Shown here: positions 41,743-49,951 of the stretch, in pieces
How positions within the stretch are numbered: position 1 is the first letter of the stretch
How the letters are laid out: each line of letters starts with the position of its first letter
Assembly (NCBI GenBank): GCA_041652555.1
Contig: JBAZHE010000003.1
Span: forward strand, 1 to 64,000
Reading direction: 5' to 3'
DNA length: 64,000 nt
From: JBAZHE01 sp041652555
GTDB lineage: Bacteria > Patescibacteriota > Patescibacteriia > Patescibacteriales > WJLG01
Position numbers and translations under genes: made by a program
Notes under the pieces: model-generated
Databases searched by the model: none
The model's input: only the letters and a program-made list of their open reading frames with translations
Told to the model about the DNA's origin: nothing

Positions 41743-43380
41743 TTACCCCTCCAACTTCTGCTGCGTCGATTGCCCCTTTGCAAAGACGAAGCCGGTCACT
41801 CTAGTAAATTTACCATCGGGTCGGACTTCGATCTTTTCAACTTTCCGCCAATTGGGATATTCTTTTAATGCTTCCTCCACCGATTTTGATTTTCCTCCAA
41901 GTTGTTGAACCAATGCACGCGCTTTTTCAGCGGCGTAGTTCCGGTGATCAAGGCAGATCCAAATCGGATAGGCACGATCCATTCTATCAATAAATTCCAC
42001 TTTCACCGACGGTATTTTTCCCGGTTTGGAGTGTTTGGAAACGTAGGTGTCAACTACATCTATAATGTAGGGTTTTATTTGATCACTCATTACCGGGCCA
42101 GAATACGCGGTAGCACCGTGCCTTGCTTCGGTGTCTTCATCTTTCGGATAAACAAACCCACACCCCGGACAAACAGATAACCGCGCGTGGTGAATGCAGT
42201 GGCAACGCTCGCACTCACGCATAGGCGGTTTTGCTGGTGGTTTCCCAAATATATCTTTTCCATGTATCTTTACTGGATCTATAGAATCAATCGGGCCATG
42301 TTCAATACAATTATTTCCAAAATCGAGCAAAATAGCGTTTGCCTTGTTTGTCGTCGGGGAAGGTCTCATAGAACGGCCCACCATCTGGATGTAGCGCCCC
42401 GTTGATTTTGTACTTGTTAAAAGCGCCACAAGATCAATAGCCGGAACGTCCAATCCTTTTGTGTAGATTCCGACGTTAATCAAACATCTCAATTTACCAT
42501 TTCTATATTTTTCCACAATTTTATTTCTTTCTTCAGACGGTGTATCTCCGGTTACAATCTCGCAATCAATTTTATGCTTTTTTAATTCTTCGGCAACGTG
42601 CTCTGAATGTTTTATACCAGAAGTAAATATCAACCAGCACTTTCTATCCTTACCATATTCCACGATTTCATTAACAGCCTTTTCAACCAATATCTTCGAA
42701 TCTGCTGCATAGGCAAGATCTTTAGAATTATAATCTCCCGCTTGAACGCGCACTCCCTTTAAATCAATTTTCGCCAATCCGCCTTTGCTAATTACATTTA
42801 CCAAATATCCTTCTTTAATCAATCTCTTCATATCACAGACATACACAATATCTTCAAATAAAGCATCGTCTCCTTCGTTTAACATTCCGTCGGAAAGCCT
42901 AAATGGTGTTGCGGTTAGACCAACGACCACAAAATGCGGTGATGATACCCGAAGTTGTGTAAAAAATTTCTGGAATCTTGTTGTGGATTTGGGTGAAACT
43001 AAATGAGCTTCGTCAATTATGACAACATCCACACGACCGAAATCATATGCTTTATTATACATACTCTGAATGCCACAGCAAATCACGGTTGGCTTAACAC
43101 TTTTCTCACGTAACCCCGCACTGTAAATTCCAATGTTGCATTCTGGGTAGTGGTTTTTTATAGATTTGTAATCCTGCGAAATTAATTCTCTGGTGTCGGT
43201 AATAACCAATATTTTAATGTCGGAACTATCCAAACATAATCGTTTAATCATCTCTGCCAAAATAATGCTTTTCCCAGAACCCGTTGGGGAGACGATCAGA
43301 GCGTTTCTACCGTTTCCACTTTCCCAGTAGTTCCAGACTGCTTGGACAGCCTCGTTTTGATAATCCCGAAGAATTGCCAT
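41743..43380 (-). CDS. SF2 DEAH-box helicase, 545 aa
   Basis: All SF2 motifs are visible: LRDYQNEAV (Q-like), SPTGSGKS (Walker A), IIDEAH (Walker B), GLTATPFRL, GDTPSEERN, STKSTGRYIQMVGRSMRPS (motif VI). The C-terminus has a four-Cys knuckle (CERCHCIHHARLSVCPGCG). Similar to UvrB/RecG-like phage helicases acting in replication or recombination. Start MAILRDYQ after GGGGGTGG; the upstream seven codons overlap the HNH gene. Confidence 0.92.
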   Translation of the reverse strand: MAILRDYQNEAVQAVWNYWESGNGRNALIVSPTGSGKSIILAEMIKRLCLDSSDIKILVITDTRELISQDYKSIKNHYPECNIGIYSAGLREKSVKPTVICCGIQSMYNKAYDFGRVDVVIIDEAHLVSPKSTTRFQKFFTQLRVSSPHFVVVGLTATPFRLSDGMLNEGDDALFEDIVYVCDMKRLIKEGYLVNVISKGGLAKIDLKGVRVQAGDYNSKDLAYAADSKILVEKAVNEIVEYGKDRKCWLIFTSGIKHSEHVAEELKKHKIDCEIVTGDTPSEERNKIVEKYRNGKLRCLINVGIYTKGLDVPAIDLVALLTSTKSTGRYIQMVGRSMRPSPTTNKANAILLDFGNNCIEHGPIDSIDPVKIHGKDIFGKPPAKPPMRECERCHCIHHARLSVCPGCGFVYPKDEDTEARHGATAYSGPVMSDQIKPYIIDVVDTYVSKHSKPGKIPSVKVEFIDRMDRAYPIWICLDHRNYAAEKARALVQQLGGKSKSVEEALKEYPNWRKVEKIEVRPDGKFTRVTGFVFAKGQSTQQKLEG

Positions 43381-43381
43381 T

Positions 43382-44263
43382 TTACCACCCCCACATATCA
43401 TGATATGCTTTATGAGAATTCTTCAACATGGTGATTCCATTATTTATATCCCATAATTCTTCGCATGATTCTGCTTCTTCCAAAGTCGTTATATTATATT
43501 TTTCTATTATTGTATGGAAAGGTATTATATGGTGTGCTTGAATAGGGTTTTTGCGTGTTCCTTTGCATCCGCTGAACCAATCTCGGTAATTATCTCTGGC
43601 AAATATAGAAAGAATCCATTTTCTCATTTTTGTGCAATGTCTAATTTGATTATTTAATGATGTGACACCATCCTTCCATTGATATGCATTTTCACCACGT
43701 CTTATATATCTTAAATTTAAACATTTATCCTCTGACCATTTTTTCCCGATTCGAAATTTGCGACTGCATTCATCAGAACAAAATTTCCCCCTTTCGTGAT
43801 CAACTTTGTATTGTGTGGTTTCAAATTCTTTCCCACATTGCTGACAAACACGATTTATACGTTTTCTTCTGGCAATCGATTTACATCCAACCGAGCAATA
43901 TTTCCCACCACCCCTAACAATATAAGATGTCCACACTTCAAATTCTTTTCCGAATGTCAAGCATTTACATTTTATTTTACTTCTATTTCCGATATATGCA
44001 CACTCACGAGAACAATATTGCGGGTGTTGATATGGATATTTTACTTCGAATACAATTCCACATTGTTTACAAATACGCAAAACATCACGGATTTTTGATT
44101 CCGTTGGATGTAATATTTTATTTCTTTCCCTCCCATATTCACTTTGGCAATCTTTACACCACATTTGCAATCCATCTTTTCTACTTTTTTCTCTCCTAAA
44201 CTTCGTTAACGGCAATCCCCTCTTACACCGACTACAAACCTTTGTTTTAATTTCTTCTTCCAT
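43382..44263 (-). CDS. HNH homing endonuclease with multiple zinc knuckles, 293 aa
   Basis: Four Cys-pair modules (CSRCKRGLP...WCKDC; CKQCGIVFE...YCSREC; CLTFGKEFE...YCSVGC; CQQCGKEFE...FCSDEC) form a DNA-binding array, followed by a linker (RRGENAYQWKDG) and an HNH domain with AHHIIPFH and DINNGITMLKNSH. The HNH domain is closest to copy 3 at 8003-8866, so they share ancestry despite different DNA-binding parts. Inserted between the helicase and small operon genes. Confidence 0.85.
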   Translation of the reverse strand: MEEEIKTKVCSRCKRGLPLTKFRREKSRKDGLQMWCKDCQSEYGRERNKILHPTESKIRDVLRICKQCGIVFEVKYPYQHPQYCSRECAYIGNRSKIKCKCLTFGKEFEVWTSYIVRGGGKYCSVGCKSIARRKRINRVCQQCGKEFETTQYKVDHERGKFCSDECSRKFRIGKKWSEDKCLNLRYIRRGENAYQWKDGVTSLNNQIRHCTKMRKWILSIFARDNYRDWFSGCKGTRKNPIQAHHIIPFHTIIEKYNITTLEEAESCEELWDINNGITMLKNSHKAYHDMWGW

Positions 44264-44438
44264 TTAACGACCCAACCCAATCAAAATCAACCTTCCAACA
44301 AGTTGCCGTGACATGATATTGAAGTCTTGACTTCGGACAATAAAAAACAGATTCGCCGCGCATTAATCTATCAACAGCATCACATCGCGCAACGGAATTC
44401 TCTTCTTTTAAACATTCACATTTTTTGTATTTAGTCAT
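44247..44438 (-). CDS. Cys-containing small protein, 63 aa
   Basis: KKCECLKEENSVARCD and FYCPKSRLQ suggest a small metal site, then a Trp-rich end. Overlaps the HNH gene start by 17 bases. Unknown function. Confidence 0.5.
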   Translation of the reverse strand: MTKYKKCECLKEENSVARCDAVDRLMRGESVFYCPKSRLQYHVTATCWKVDFDWVGSLNGRRN

Positions 44439-44446
44439 TATAAGTA

Positions 44447-44728
44447 TTATGTTTTAATAGTATTTAATACTATCGTTTGATTCAACATCCTCGCAGATTC
44501 ATTCATCATATTTTGTTGAAACACAAACAACGGATTGTTCGTAACAAGACCACTATACAAGAACCCAACGGGGTCGTGAATAAATTGCGCTCCTAGAACC
44601 ACGATACAGACGATTAAACCGACAATGCAAACGGCAAGAATGCCATATAACAAAATTTCGGGTGCATAGACTGTTATTAATATTAGAATAATTATTAATA
44701 ATAAACCCACTATAAGAAGATCGGTCAT
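44447..44728 (-). CDS. Two-TM membrane protein, 93 aa
   Basis: Hydrophobic N-terminal two-thirds (LLIVGLLLIIILILITVYA, YGILAVCIVGLIVCIVVLGA), then a polar Asn-rich tail. ATGA overlap with the upstream gene. Unknown. Confidence 0.6.
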   Translation of the reverse strand: MTDLLIVGLLLIIILILITVYAPEILLYGILAVCIVGLIVCIVVLGAQFIHDPVGFLYSGLVTNNPLFVFQQNMMNESARMLNQTIVLNTIKT

Positions 44729-44859
44729 TTTAACTTCTCATTATGCACTGAGCATTCACTTAACATTTTAAACGGACATGGTAATCCATAAAAACCACAA
44801 TCTTCATTAGTGCAATCGCCAGTAAAGTTGTATCCACATTCCCACGATTCATCTGTCAT
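44725..44859 (-). CDS. Small Cys-rich protein, 44 aa
   Basis: Five Cys in 44 residues (WECGYNFTGDCTNEDCGFYG, PCPF, ECS). ATGA overlaps on both sides support translation. Probable metal-binding or disulfide mini-protein. Confidence 0.5.
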   Translation of the reverse strand: MTDESWECGYNFTGDCTNEDCGFYGLPCPFKMLSECSVHNEKLK

Positions 44860-45332
44860 ACTAGAACTTTCCCAAATTGTGAATTTAAATAATCATATGT
44901 AGCCATCATTGTTGGAACGATTGTTGGTTTAGAAACAACAGAGTTTAAACCGGGATCTAAAATATCCAACCCATAATGTAATGGAGTTCCATTCCCGCAT
45001 TGCTTGTCTTTCATTATAATATATTCATCCAACGAATATCGTATATCATCGGTTCTCCCACTTCCAAAGGTTGGTGAGTCTATTATAAAATCCACACTAT
45101 ATTTATTATGTTGGTAAACGAGGAAATTTTTTATTTGACTCCAATTTCCTTTATATTCTCCCTTCCCATATGCATCATAAATAAACGCATGAAAATCACC
45201 GTTATTTTCACACCAACCGGGTTGATTACCAATCATTATAACATGAGATGATTTTTGATAATAATATCCACATAAAATAATGGCAATTGTGAAAATTATA
45301 ATCATCGCAATTTTTAATTTATTTTCTACCAT
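44856..45332 (-). CDS. Membrane-anchored extracellular protein, 158 aa
   Basis: Signal anchor (LKIAMIIIFTIAIILCGYYY), then an external domain with Cys, GNQPGWCENN and GSGRTDDIRYSLDEYI. Start MVENKLK follows AGGTGA. Unknown function; likely at the cell or virion surface. Confidence 0.62.
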   Translation of the reverse strand: MVENKLKIAMIIIFTIAIILCGYYYQKSSHVIMIGNQPGWCENNGDFHAFIYDAYGKGEYKGNWSQIKNFLVYQHNKYSVDFIIDSPTFGSGRTDDIRYSLDEYIIMKDKQCGNGTPLHYGLDILDPGLNSVVSKPTIVPTMMATYDYLNSQFGKVLV

Positions 45333-45343
45333 CACAATCACCT

Positions 45344-45478
45344 TCACGGAAACGGATTCTCGTACATGGTCTCATTATCAAACTCATTCTCCAACTCCTC
45401 CTTATCAGTTAAAGGGTCAAGAATGGGTTCCTCTTTCTTCTTCACCATCAACTGACGACGCGCGTATTCGTGGGACAT
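45344..45478 (-). CDS. Small acidic protein, 44 aa
   Basis: MSHEYARRQLMVKKKEE then acidic residues; no Cys or TM. Shares its first base with the stop of the upstream gene. Short, unrecognised. Confidence 0.48.
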   Translation of the reverse strand: MSHEYARRQLMVKKKEEPILDPLTDKEELENEFDNETMYENPFP

Positions 45479-45699
45479 TAATCCCCCATATTAAAAAATG
45501 ATGCAAGCATTCCTTCAATAATCAAAGTCGCTCCAAAAATGCTCCCCCAGCAAAATAGTTTTATATCAGAATGACCAATGAGCGCGCACCATAATGTTAT
45601 TGTTGACAAAATCAAAATGAAAAATCCTATTACAACAACACAATTTATAAATTTGTGATAATCAACTTTTTGTTTGCCGTAAGAATCGTCTGTTGTCAC
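45478..45699 (-). CDS. Two-TM membrane protein, 73 aa
   Basis: TM helices INCVVVIGFFILILSTITLW and LFCWGSIFGATLIIEGMLAS. GTG start two bases after the upstream stop. Unknown. Confidence 0.55.
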   Translation of the reverse strand: MTTDDSYGKQKVDYHKFINCVVVIGFFILILSTITLWCALIGHSDIKLFCWGSIFGATLIIEGMLASFFNMGD

Positions 45700-45701
45700 A
45701 A

Positions 45702-45860
45702 TTACCCTTCCACTTCTTCATTACCCACGATTTCCTTCAACTCTTTATATACTTCAAAAATTTTCCTTGCTGTAGGGAAAGGAATGTTTGTTCCTTCCAT
45801 CGCTTCAATCGTTGCCATTAAATGGCGAATTTTTAAATTTTCATCTTTTGTTATACTCAT
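45702..45860 (-). CDS. Small helical protein, 52 aa
   Basis: LKIRHLMATIEAMEG and FPTARKIFEVYKELKEIVGNEE form helical, acidic segments. ATGA overlap with the upstream gene. Unknown. Confidence 0.5.
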   Translation of the reverse strand: MSITKDENLKIRHLMATIEAMEGTNIPFPTARKIFEVYKELKEIVGNEEVEG

Positions 45861-46015
45861 TCATACTCCCCCTCATACGTCGCTTCAAACTCATCGCCCT
45901 TTATTTTCACCGTTGCAACACGACCATCTGGTAATTTTACTTTGAGTGTGTCTGCATTAACACCGATAATTATTCCGTCATAAAGTTGTGTCGGGCATAA
46001 TGGGAAGGTTATCAT
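45857..46015 (-). CDS. Small beta-rich protein, 52 aa
   Basis: LYDGIIIGVNADTLKVKLPDGRVATVKIKGDEFEATYEG reads as a small beta-barrel, SH3/KOW-like in pattern. Promoter with ACGCGT lies 14 bases upstream, predicting a leaderless start. First gene of the minus-strand operon that reaches the helicase and nuclease genes. Confidence 0.55.
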   Translation of the reverse strand: MITFPLCPTQLYDGIIIGVNADTLKVKLPDGRVATVKIKGDEFEATYEGEYE

Positions 46016-46028
46016 ATGTATGTATAGA

Positions 46029-46048
46029 ACGCGTTAGTATTTAATGGT
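46029..46048 (-). promoter_or_regulatory. Promoter with ACGCGT (helicase operon)
   Basis: Minus strand: cattaaatacta TATA-like element, then ACGCGT at 46029-46034 and TCTATACAT, matching the layouts at 27449 and 49139. The element overlaps the 3' end of the small gene at 46041-46199. Confidence 0.62.
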
Positions 46049-46199
46049 TGTTGTTTATTTTTCCACACTCACTACACAACTTCCCACAATACCAACATCG
46101 TGCCGGCACAAGAAACGGCGGGGTTAATGAAACGTCGCATGTTGGGTTGTTGCAACAATCTGTGTTTGGGTGTTTTATGGATGTTGTTTTGATGCACAT
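46041..46199 (-). CDS. Small Cys-rich zinc-ribbon-like protein, 52 aa
   Basis: CCNNPTCDVS and CWYCGKLCSECGK give nine Cys in 52 residues, strongly suggesting a zinc-binding domain. A TATA-like ttataaatac lies about 25 bp upstream of the ATG. Single-gene unit. Confidence 0.55.
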   Translation of the reverse strand: MCIKTTSIKHPNTDCCNNPTCDVSLTPPFLVPARCWYCGKLCSECGKINNNH

Positions 46200-46256
46200 A
46201 ATAATACCATTGTTTCAAAAGTATTTATAACTTTGTAGAATAGAAAAGTTTAAATA

Positions 46257-47228
46257 TCAGATATTTTTCTTATTAATAACCTTTTCCAAATCCACGCTCA
46301 ATACATTCCCAGCGCCATTTATAATACCCCCTTCGTATTCGATAGTGCCCTTTTCCGGGTCTGCACCAATTAACCGAAGCGGCACAAGTTCCGGAATAAA
46401 AATGTGTCCCACACAACCCTGCTTCTGTTCAAACTCACTAATCACCCTTTTCTCAAAACGTCCACACGTCCACGTGCCGTCTACTTCGGGGGTAGAGAAA
46501 GCGCAGGTGCGGCAACTCACAAGGGGGAGTCCGCCGTGCCAGCATAAATCCGCGTGGTCGCAGAATTTACAGCAGAACGATGTTTCTTTGTCTCCCAACT
46601 TCTCCAATGGTATCGACGAATATACCACGCGCTTTGCCTTATCTGCCTGTCTTTCTGCAAAATCTTTATCGTAGTATATTCGTTCAGAAAAAATTTCGTC
46701 TGTATCTTTATTTACAACGAAAAAGAAGGCTCTTGTTAACTTAAACCACCTCATATAATCTTGGACTTGAGCGTAATAGAGTGGCTTGATCTTCTGAACC
46801 CCTTGCTTTTTTATGAGATTAAAATATTTGTTGGAAGCACTTTTAATTTCTAAAATATGCCACTCTTTTGACTCTTCAAACCCTTGAGCGATACCATCTA
46901 CACTCCCACTGTGGTGTGGGCAATCCTCGTCAAAACAAGATAATTGTTTTCCGGAAGATGGATCACGGTCGTATACGCAGACGCCAATATTTCTCAAATC
47001 ATTTATAATACGTTCTTCTTCGATTTTCCCCGTGGCAAAAAGCCTCTGCATTCTACCAATGAAATTGGGAGAAGAGCAGTGTCTAAATGAATACCATAAC
47101 TTTCTTTGACAGTCCTCACCGATCAAAGAGGCTCCGAGATGCGGTCTTCGCCATTCAATATTTTTATCCACATAATATTTATAAATTTTATCAACCGTTG
47201 GTTGATGTTGGATTGGTAGTTCGGCCAT
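46257..47228 (-). CDS. PD-(D/E)XK (Cas4/RecB-like) nuclease, 323 aa
   Basis: The nuclease core shows LGASLIGEDCQRKLWYSFR, HHSGSVDGIAQGF (catalytic Asp), WHILEIKSASN (E-x-K) and YYAQVQDYM (motif QxxxY). A C-terminal Cys-rich part (CCKFCDHADLC, CRTCAF, CGRFE) could bind FeS or zinc, as in Cas4-like proteins. Forms a replication/recombination set with DUF669 and Sak4-like genes, where such nucleases serve as exonucleases. Confidence 0.88.
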   Translation of the reverse strand: MAELPIQHQPTVDKIYKYYVDKNIEWRRPHLGASLIGEDCQRKLWYSFRHCSSPNFIGRMQRLFATGKIEEERIINDLRNIGVCVYDRDPSSGKQLSCFDEDCPHHSGSVDGIAQGFEESKEWHILEIKSASNKYFNLIKKQGVQKIKPLYYAQVQDYMRWFKLTRAFFFVVNKDTDEIFSERIYYDKDFAERQADKAKRVVYSSIPLEKLGDKETSFCCKFCDHADLCWHGGLPLVSCRTCAFSTPEVDGTWTCGRFEKRVISEFEQKQGCVGHIFIPELVPLRLIGADPEKGTIEYEGGIINGAGNVLSVDLEKVINKKNI

Positions 47229-47229
47229 T

Positions 47230-47493
47230 TTACGTCACCTTAAAAAATATTGAGAATGTTATGTTTGGAGGAGTAATTGGCGGCATCGCTAACAACACAA
47301 TATTAATCATATACACGGCGGAAGTAAGAATCCCTATACAACATAACACTACCCCAAATAACAAAAATATAATATCTTTAGAATCAAAAATTTTCCACGA
47401 AATCAAAATACAAATTATACCTATTACACCCAATATTAAACCAATTAATATTGGGCGGGGTATCATCGACAACGGAATAACAATTTCAATCAT
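47230..47493 (-). CDS. Three-TM membrane protein, 87 aa
   Basis: TM helices IEIVIPLSMIPRPILIGLILGVIGIICILI, DIIFLLFGVVLCCIGI and VYMINIVLLAMPP-like. Lies one base upstream of the nuclease. Unknown; an odd membrane gene in a replication operon. Confidence 0.55.
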   Translation of the reverse strand: MIEIVIPLSMIPRPILIGLILGVIGIICILISWKIFDSKDIIFLLFGVVLCCIGILTSAVYMINIVLLAMPPITPPNITFSIFFKVT

Positions 47494-47544
47494 TTAAAAC
47501 TCCTAAACACCTCTCCACGGAACGAACCGAAAAAAGAGGTTAAT

Positions 47545-48048
47545 TTATTTCCTTTCCCACGGCTTCTTTGCCTTAGCCCCGCCAGTACCACCAACAACCG
47601 GCGCAGCACCCTTTACCGGCGCAGTCGCATCCGTAATGTCCTTAAGTTCTTTTCCATCGGTGCGGGAATAACCTTTAATCACATTTCGATCTTCAAACCC
47701 GTTTGAACCGGCGCGAATGCCCACGCTGATTACCAGCGGCTTTCCATGAAGTTCCGCGCTGTCCTTCGGATGTAAAACACCAGTTGCACGACAAACAGCG
47801 GAAAGCGCGCGCTGTGCTATTTCAACAGTCTGTGTATTCGTGTTAACAAGATTGAGTGTGTCGAAAATTTTCCGTCCCTTGAAGTCTCCTTCTGCTACCT
47901 CATAGGTCAGCAACAGATACTTTCCGTCGCCTTTCTTGGTATCTTTCATTTCGCTATCAACAATAATTGCCAAATAATCGTCTACGGGGATTGGGGTGAA
48001 TTTTCCCATCGGATCTACGACGTTGCTATCAAAGTTTAATTCAGTCAT
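47545..48048 (-). CDS. DUF669-type ssDNA-binding-like protein, 167 aa
   Basis: LNFDSNVVDPMGKFTPIPVDDYLAIIVDSEMKDTKKGDGKYLLLTYEVAEGDFKGRKIFDTLNL is the OB-fold-like core of phage DUF669 proteins, with a Gly/Ala/Pro tail ending KAKKPWERK. These are usually next to Sak4-type recombinases and are taken to be single-strand binding proteins. Codons are somewhat more G/C rich, suggesting good expression. Confidence 0.85.
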   Translation of the reverse strand: MTELNFDSNVVDPMGKFTPIPVDDYLAIIVDSEMKDTKKGDGKYLLLTYEVAEGDFKGRKIFDTLNLVNTNTQTVEIAQRALSAVCRATGVLHPKDSAELHGKPLVISVGIRAGSNGFEDRNVIKGYSRTDGKELKDITDATAPVKGAAPVVGGTGGAKAKKPWERK

Positions 48049-48054
48049 TTTATA

Positions 48055-48273
48055 TCAGTCTCCTTTTATTTCTGTTATTTCATCATATCCGCAATACTCG
48101 TCATCTGCATATGATATAGCATCTTCCAAACTATCAAATTCATCATATATCGTTTGTTCCGGTATATGAATCACAAATTTCTTTTTCTTCGGATATTCCT
48201 TTTTGGGAGGATGCAACTCTGGATATTCCTTTTCCATGTGTTTTTCTACATCTTCCTTAAATCCCACGATCAT
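48055..48273 (-). CDS. Hypothetical protein, 72 aa
   Basis: Lys/Pro-rich N-terminal part, acidic C-terminal (DEFDSLEDAISYADDEYCGYDEITEI). ATGA overlap with the ATPase gene. May be a small partner of the recombinase; inference only. Confidence 0.55.
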   Translation of the reverse strand: MIVGFKEDVEKHMEKEYPELHPPKKEYPKKKKFVIHIPEQTIYDEFDSLEDAISYADDEYCGYDEITEIKGD

Positions 48274-49055
48274 TCCTCTTTCTTTACACTTCCACCCGGA
48301 ATATACTTCTCAAATTCCGTGTAATCCAGTGGCATTTCATCGGGCATATTACGGTAACGTTTCTTTGCTACATAGCCTGCTGTTGGAGCAACATGCAAGA
48401 CGCGCTGTCCTGTTGACACGGCAATATTTCTGGTCTTGTCAAAACCTGCTTTTTCACTACGAGTCAGAGTTGTGAGCGAACAGAACCCCACCACGTCGCC
48501 CCATTCAACAATTTTAGCAGCCGCAAGTTTCTGGAGTTTGAGCGTGTTCTTGTCGTATGCGGAACACAGGGGATCTTCAATCTTGACCACGGCAGAATGC
48601 GCAACCAGAATAACCATCATTCCCTTTGTATCGCGCAGATATGTCAAGGCATCAAGAAAATCCTGCCACTCAGTCATGCATTCAACATAACCGCGCCCGT
48701 AACCCGGGTCTTCGATAGACTTTGCGTTGAGACGTTTGCACGTAGCCTTCCATACAAGGGGTTGGAACCAATCGAGCGTATCTATAACCACGGTCTTGTA
48801 ATCATGATCGGTCGTGGCAAGGATCTGAATACAATCCATCACCTCTTCATAGGAACGCGCTGCGCGGGGTTTGCCATTTTCATCCTGTGGGATCGCAGTG
48901 GCGTCAATGTCTCCCAATCCATCTTCAGTAAGAATTAAAATGGAGTCTTTTGCCATAGACCCGAAAGTAGATTTGCCAATTCCTTCAGGTCCATAGATAA
49001 CAACCAATGGGATTTTAGGAGCGTTCTTCTTTGAAATTTTGTTTAAATCAATCAC
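48270..49055 (-). CDS. Sak4-like RecA-fold ATPase (AAA_24), 261 aa
   Basis: Walker A YGPEGIGKSTF, Walker B TVVIDTLDWF, and the phage AAA_24 segments DIDATAIPQDENG, GYVECMTEW and SLTTLTRSEKAGFDKTRN. Family members promote single-strand annealing or homologous recombination in phages. First gene of a minus-strand operon with DUF669, a membrane protein and the PD-(D/E)XK nuclease. The promoter contains ACGCGT. Confidence 0.88.
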   Translation of the reverse strand: MIDLNKISKKNAPKIPLVVIYGPEGIGKSTFGSMAKDSILILTEDGLGDIDATAIPQDENGKPRAARSYEEVMDCIQILATTDHDYKTVVIDTLDWFQPLVWKATCKRLNAKSIEDPGYGRGYVECMTEWQDFLDALTYLRDTKGMMVILVAHSAVVKIEDPLCSAYDKNTLKLQKLAAAKIVEWGDVVGFCSLTTLTRSEKAGFDKTRNIAVSTGQRVLHVAPTAGYVAKKRYRNMPDEMPLDYTEFEKYIPGGSVKKEE

Positions 49056-49138
49056 AATAGATCTCCTTTCGTTTTGTTCGTTTGTCGTTTCATGTTACGG
49101 TCGGGGCAGCATATGCCCAAATCGCGTATCTATGTAGG

Positions 49139-49160
49139 ACGCGTTAGTATAAATAGTTAT
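49139..49160 (-). promoter_or_regulatory. Promoter with ACGCGT (recombination operon)
   Basis: Minus strand: ctatttatact TATA box, then AACGCGTCCTAC with ACGCGT at 49139-49144. Almost identical to the promoter at 27437-27454. The leader to the ATG at 49055 is about 65 nt. Confidence 0.65.
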
Positions 49161-49170
49161 GGTTGGAAGA

Positions 49171-49353
49171 TTAAAAACCAAGTCCACCATAACTATTTGA
49201 AACCATAGTTAAATATTGACCAAATTGAAAAACACGTGGAACTAAAAAACCAAACACAAAAATAAGTAAAAACGTGGTAATCAAAATAGTTATAATGTCG
49301 GTCTTACTAAAAACATCTGCAAATGTTACCGTTTCCTTTTCTTCTTTAATCAT
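49171..49353 (-). CDS. Single-TM protein, 60 aa
   Basis: Charged N-terminus, TM helix (DIITILITTFLLIFVFGFLV) and a short outer tail ending in Gly-Gly-Leu-Gly-Phe. ATGA overlap with the upstream gene. Confidence 0.55.
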   Translation of the reverse strand: MIKEEKETVTFADVFSKTDIITILITTFLLIFVFGFLVPRVFQFGQYLTMVSNSYGGLGF

Positions 49354-49535
49354 ATTTTATTATCCACAATTTTTTGAATGCTCGGGAAATCTGATAATTT
49401 GATGGATTCTGTGAATCTTATATTAATCCCAGTAATTTGATCATCTTGAGAATTTACCACAAGAGAACTTCTTAATTCTCTAACCGACGCAAATTTTATT
49501 ACAAGATTAATTGTATCTTTTGTATCTCCATTCAT
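49350..49535 (-). CDS. Hypothetical protein, 61 aa
   Basis: Beta-rich soluble sequence (NLVIKFASVRELRSSLVVNSQDDQITGINIRF). No recognised domain. Follows the secreted protein gene by seven bases. Confidence 0.52.
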   Translation of the reverse strand: MNGDTKDTINLVIKFASVRELRSSLVVNSQDDQITGINIRFTESIKLSDFPSIQKIVDNKI

Positions 49536-49542
49536 AATTAAT

Positions 49543-49911
49543 TCAGCCCACCGGATAACCTGCGTTCACGCATTCTGATAGCCACGCGGGGCGATTGCCA
49601 ATATTATTGTTATCAAATGGCACGTAGCACGTCTCAACCCACTGCGCTTTAACCAACTCTTCTAATAAATCATTTTGTTTAGTCAGAGCGTTTAAAACGA
49701 TCTGGTCTTGTGTGGGGCACATTGAGAGGTGGGATCGCCCATCCGTGGAGTTTAAACCAATGTCGGTCCAAGTCCAGCTGTCATTGCTTCCCCCGATATA
49801 CCATTTTTCTGACGAAGCGGGCTGTATTGAATTCTGCACTTTTGATTCATCTCCCATTACAGGAGTAATGCATAGAAGGAGGAGAAGGATTATCAAGAAT
49901 TTTGTTTTCAT
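49543..49911 (-). CDS. Secreted protein with signal peptide, 122 aa
   Basis: MKTKFLIILLLLLCITPVMGDES is a classical signal peptide. The mature part has Trp-rich (SNDSWTWTD) and Cys residues (MCPTQDQ, ETCYVPF, SECV), so probably disulfide bonded outside the cell. Start placed at the second candidate ATG because the first lies in the promoter. Confidence 0.65.
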   Translation of the reverse strand: MKTKFLIILLLLLCITPVMGDESKVQNSIQPASSEKWYIGGSNDSWTWTDIGLNSTDGRSHLSMCPTQDQIVLNALTKQNDLLEELVKAQWVETCYVPFDNNNIGNRPAWLSECVNAGYPVG

Positions 49912-49922
49912 AATAGTGTTAT

Positions 49923-49948
49923 ACGCGTTTATTGGATATATAGTTTTC
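49923..49948 (-). promoter_or_regulatory. Promoter with ACGCGT (secreted protein operon)
   Basis: Minus strand: ctatatatcc TATA box (about 49934-49943), ACGCGT at 49923-49928 and ATG at 49911. Same order and spacing as at other sites. Confidence 0.6.
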
Positions 49949-49951
49949 ATA

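Noticed and set aside
49912..49950. Longer start for the secreted protein
   Set aside because: It would place the promoter elements in the coding region and bury the signal peptide behind 13 polar residues.
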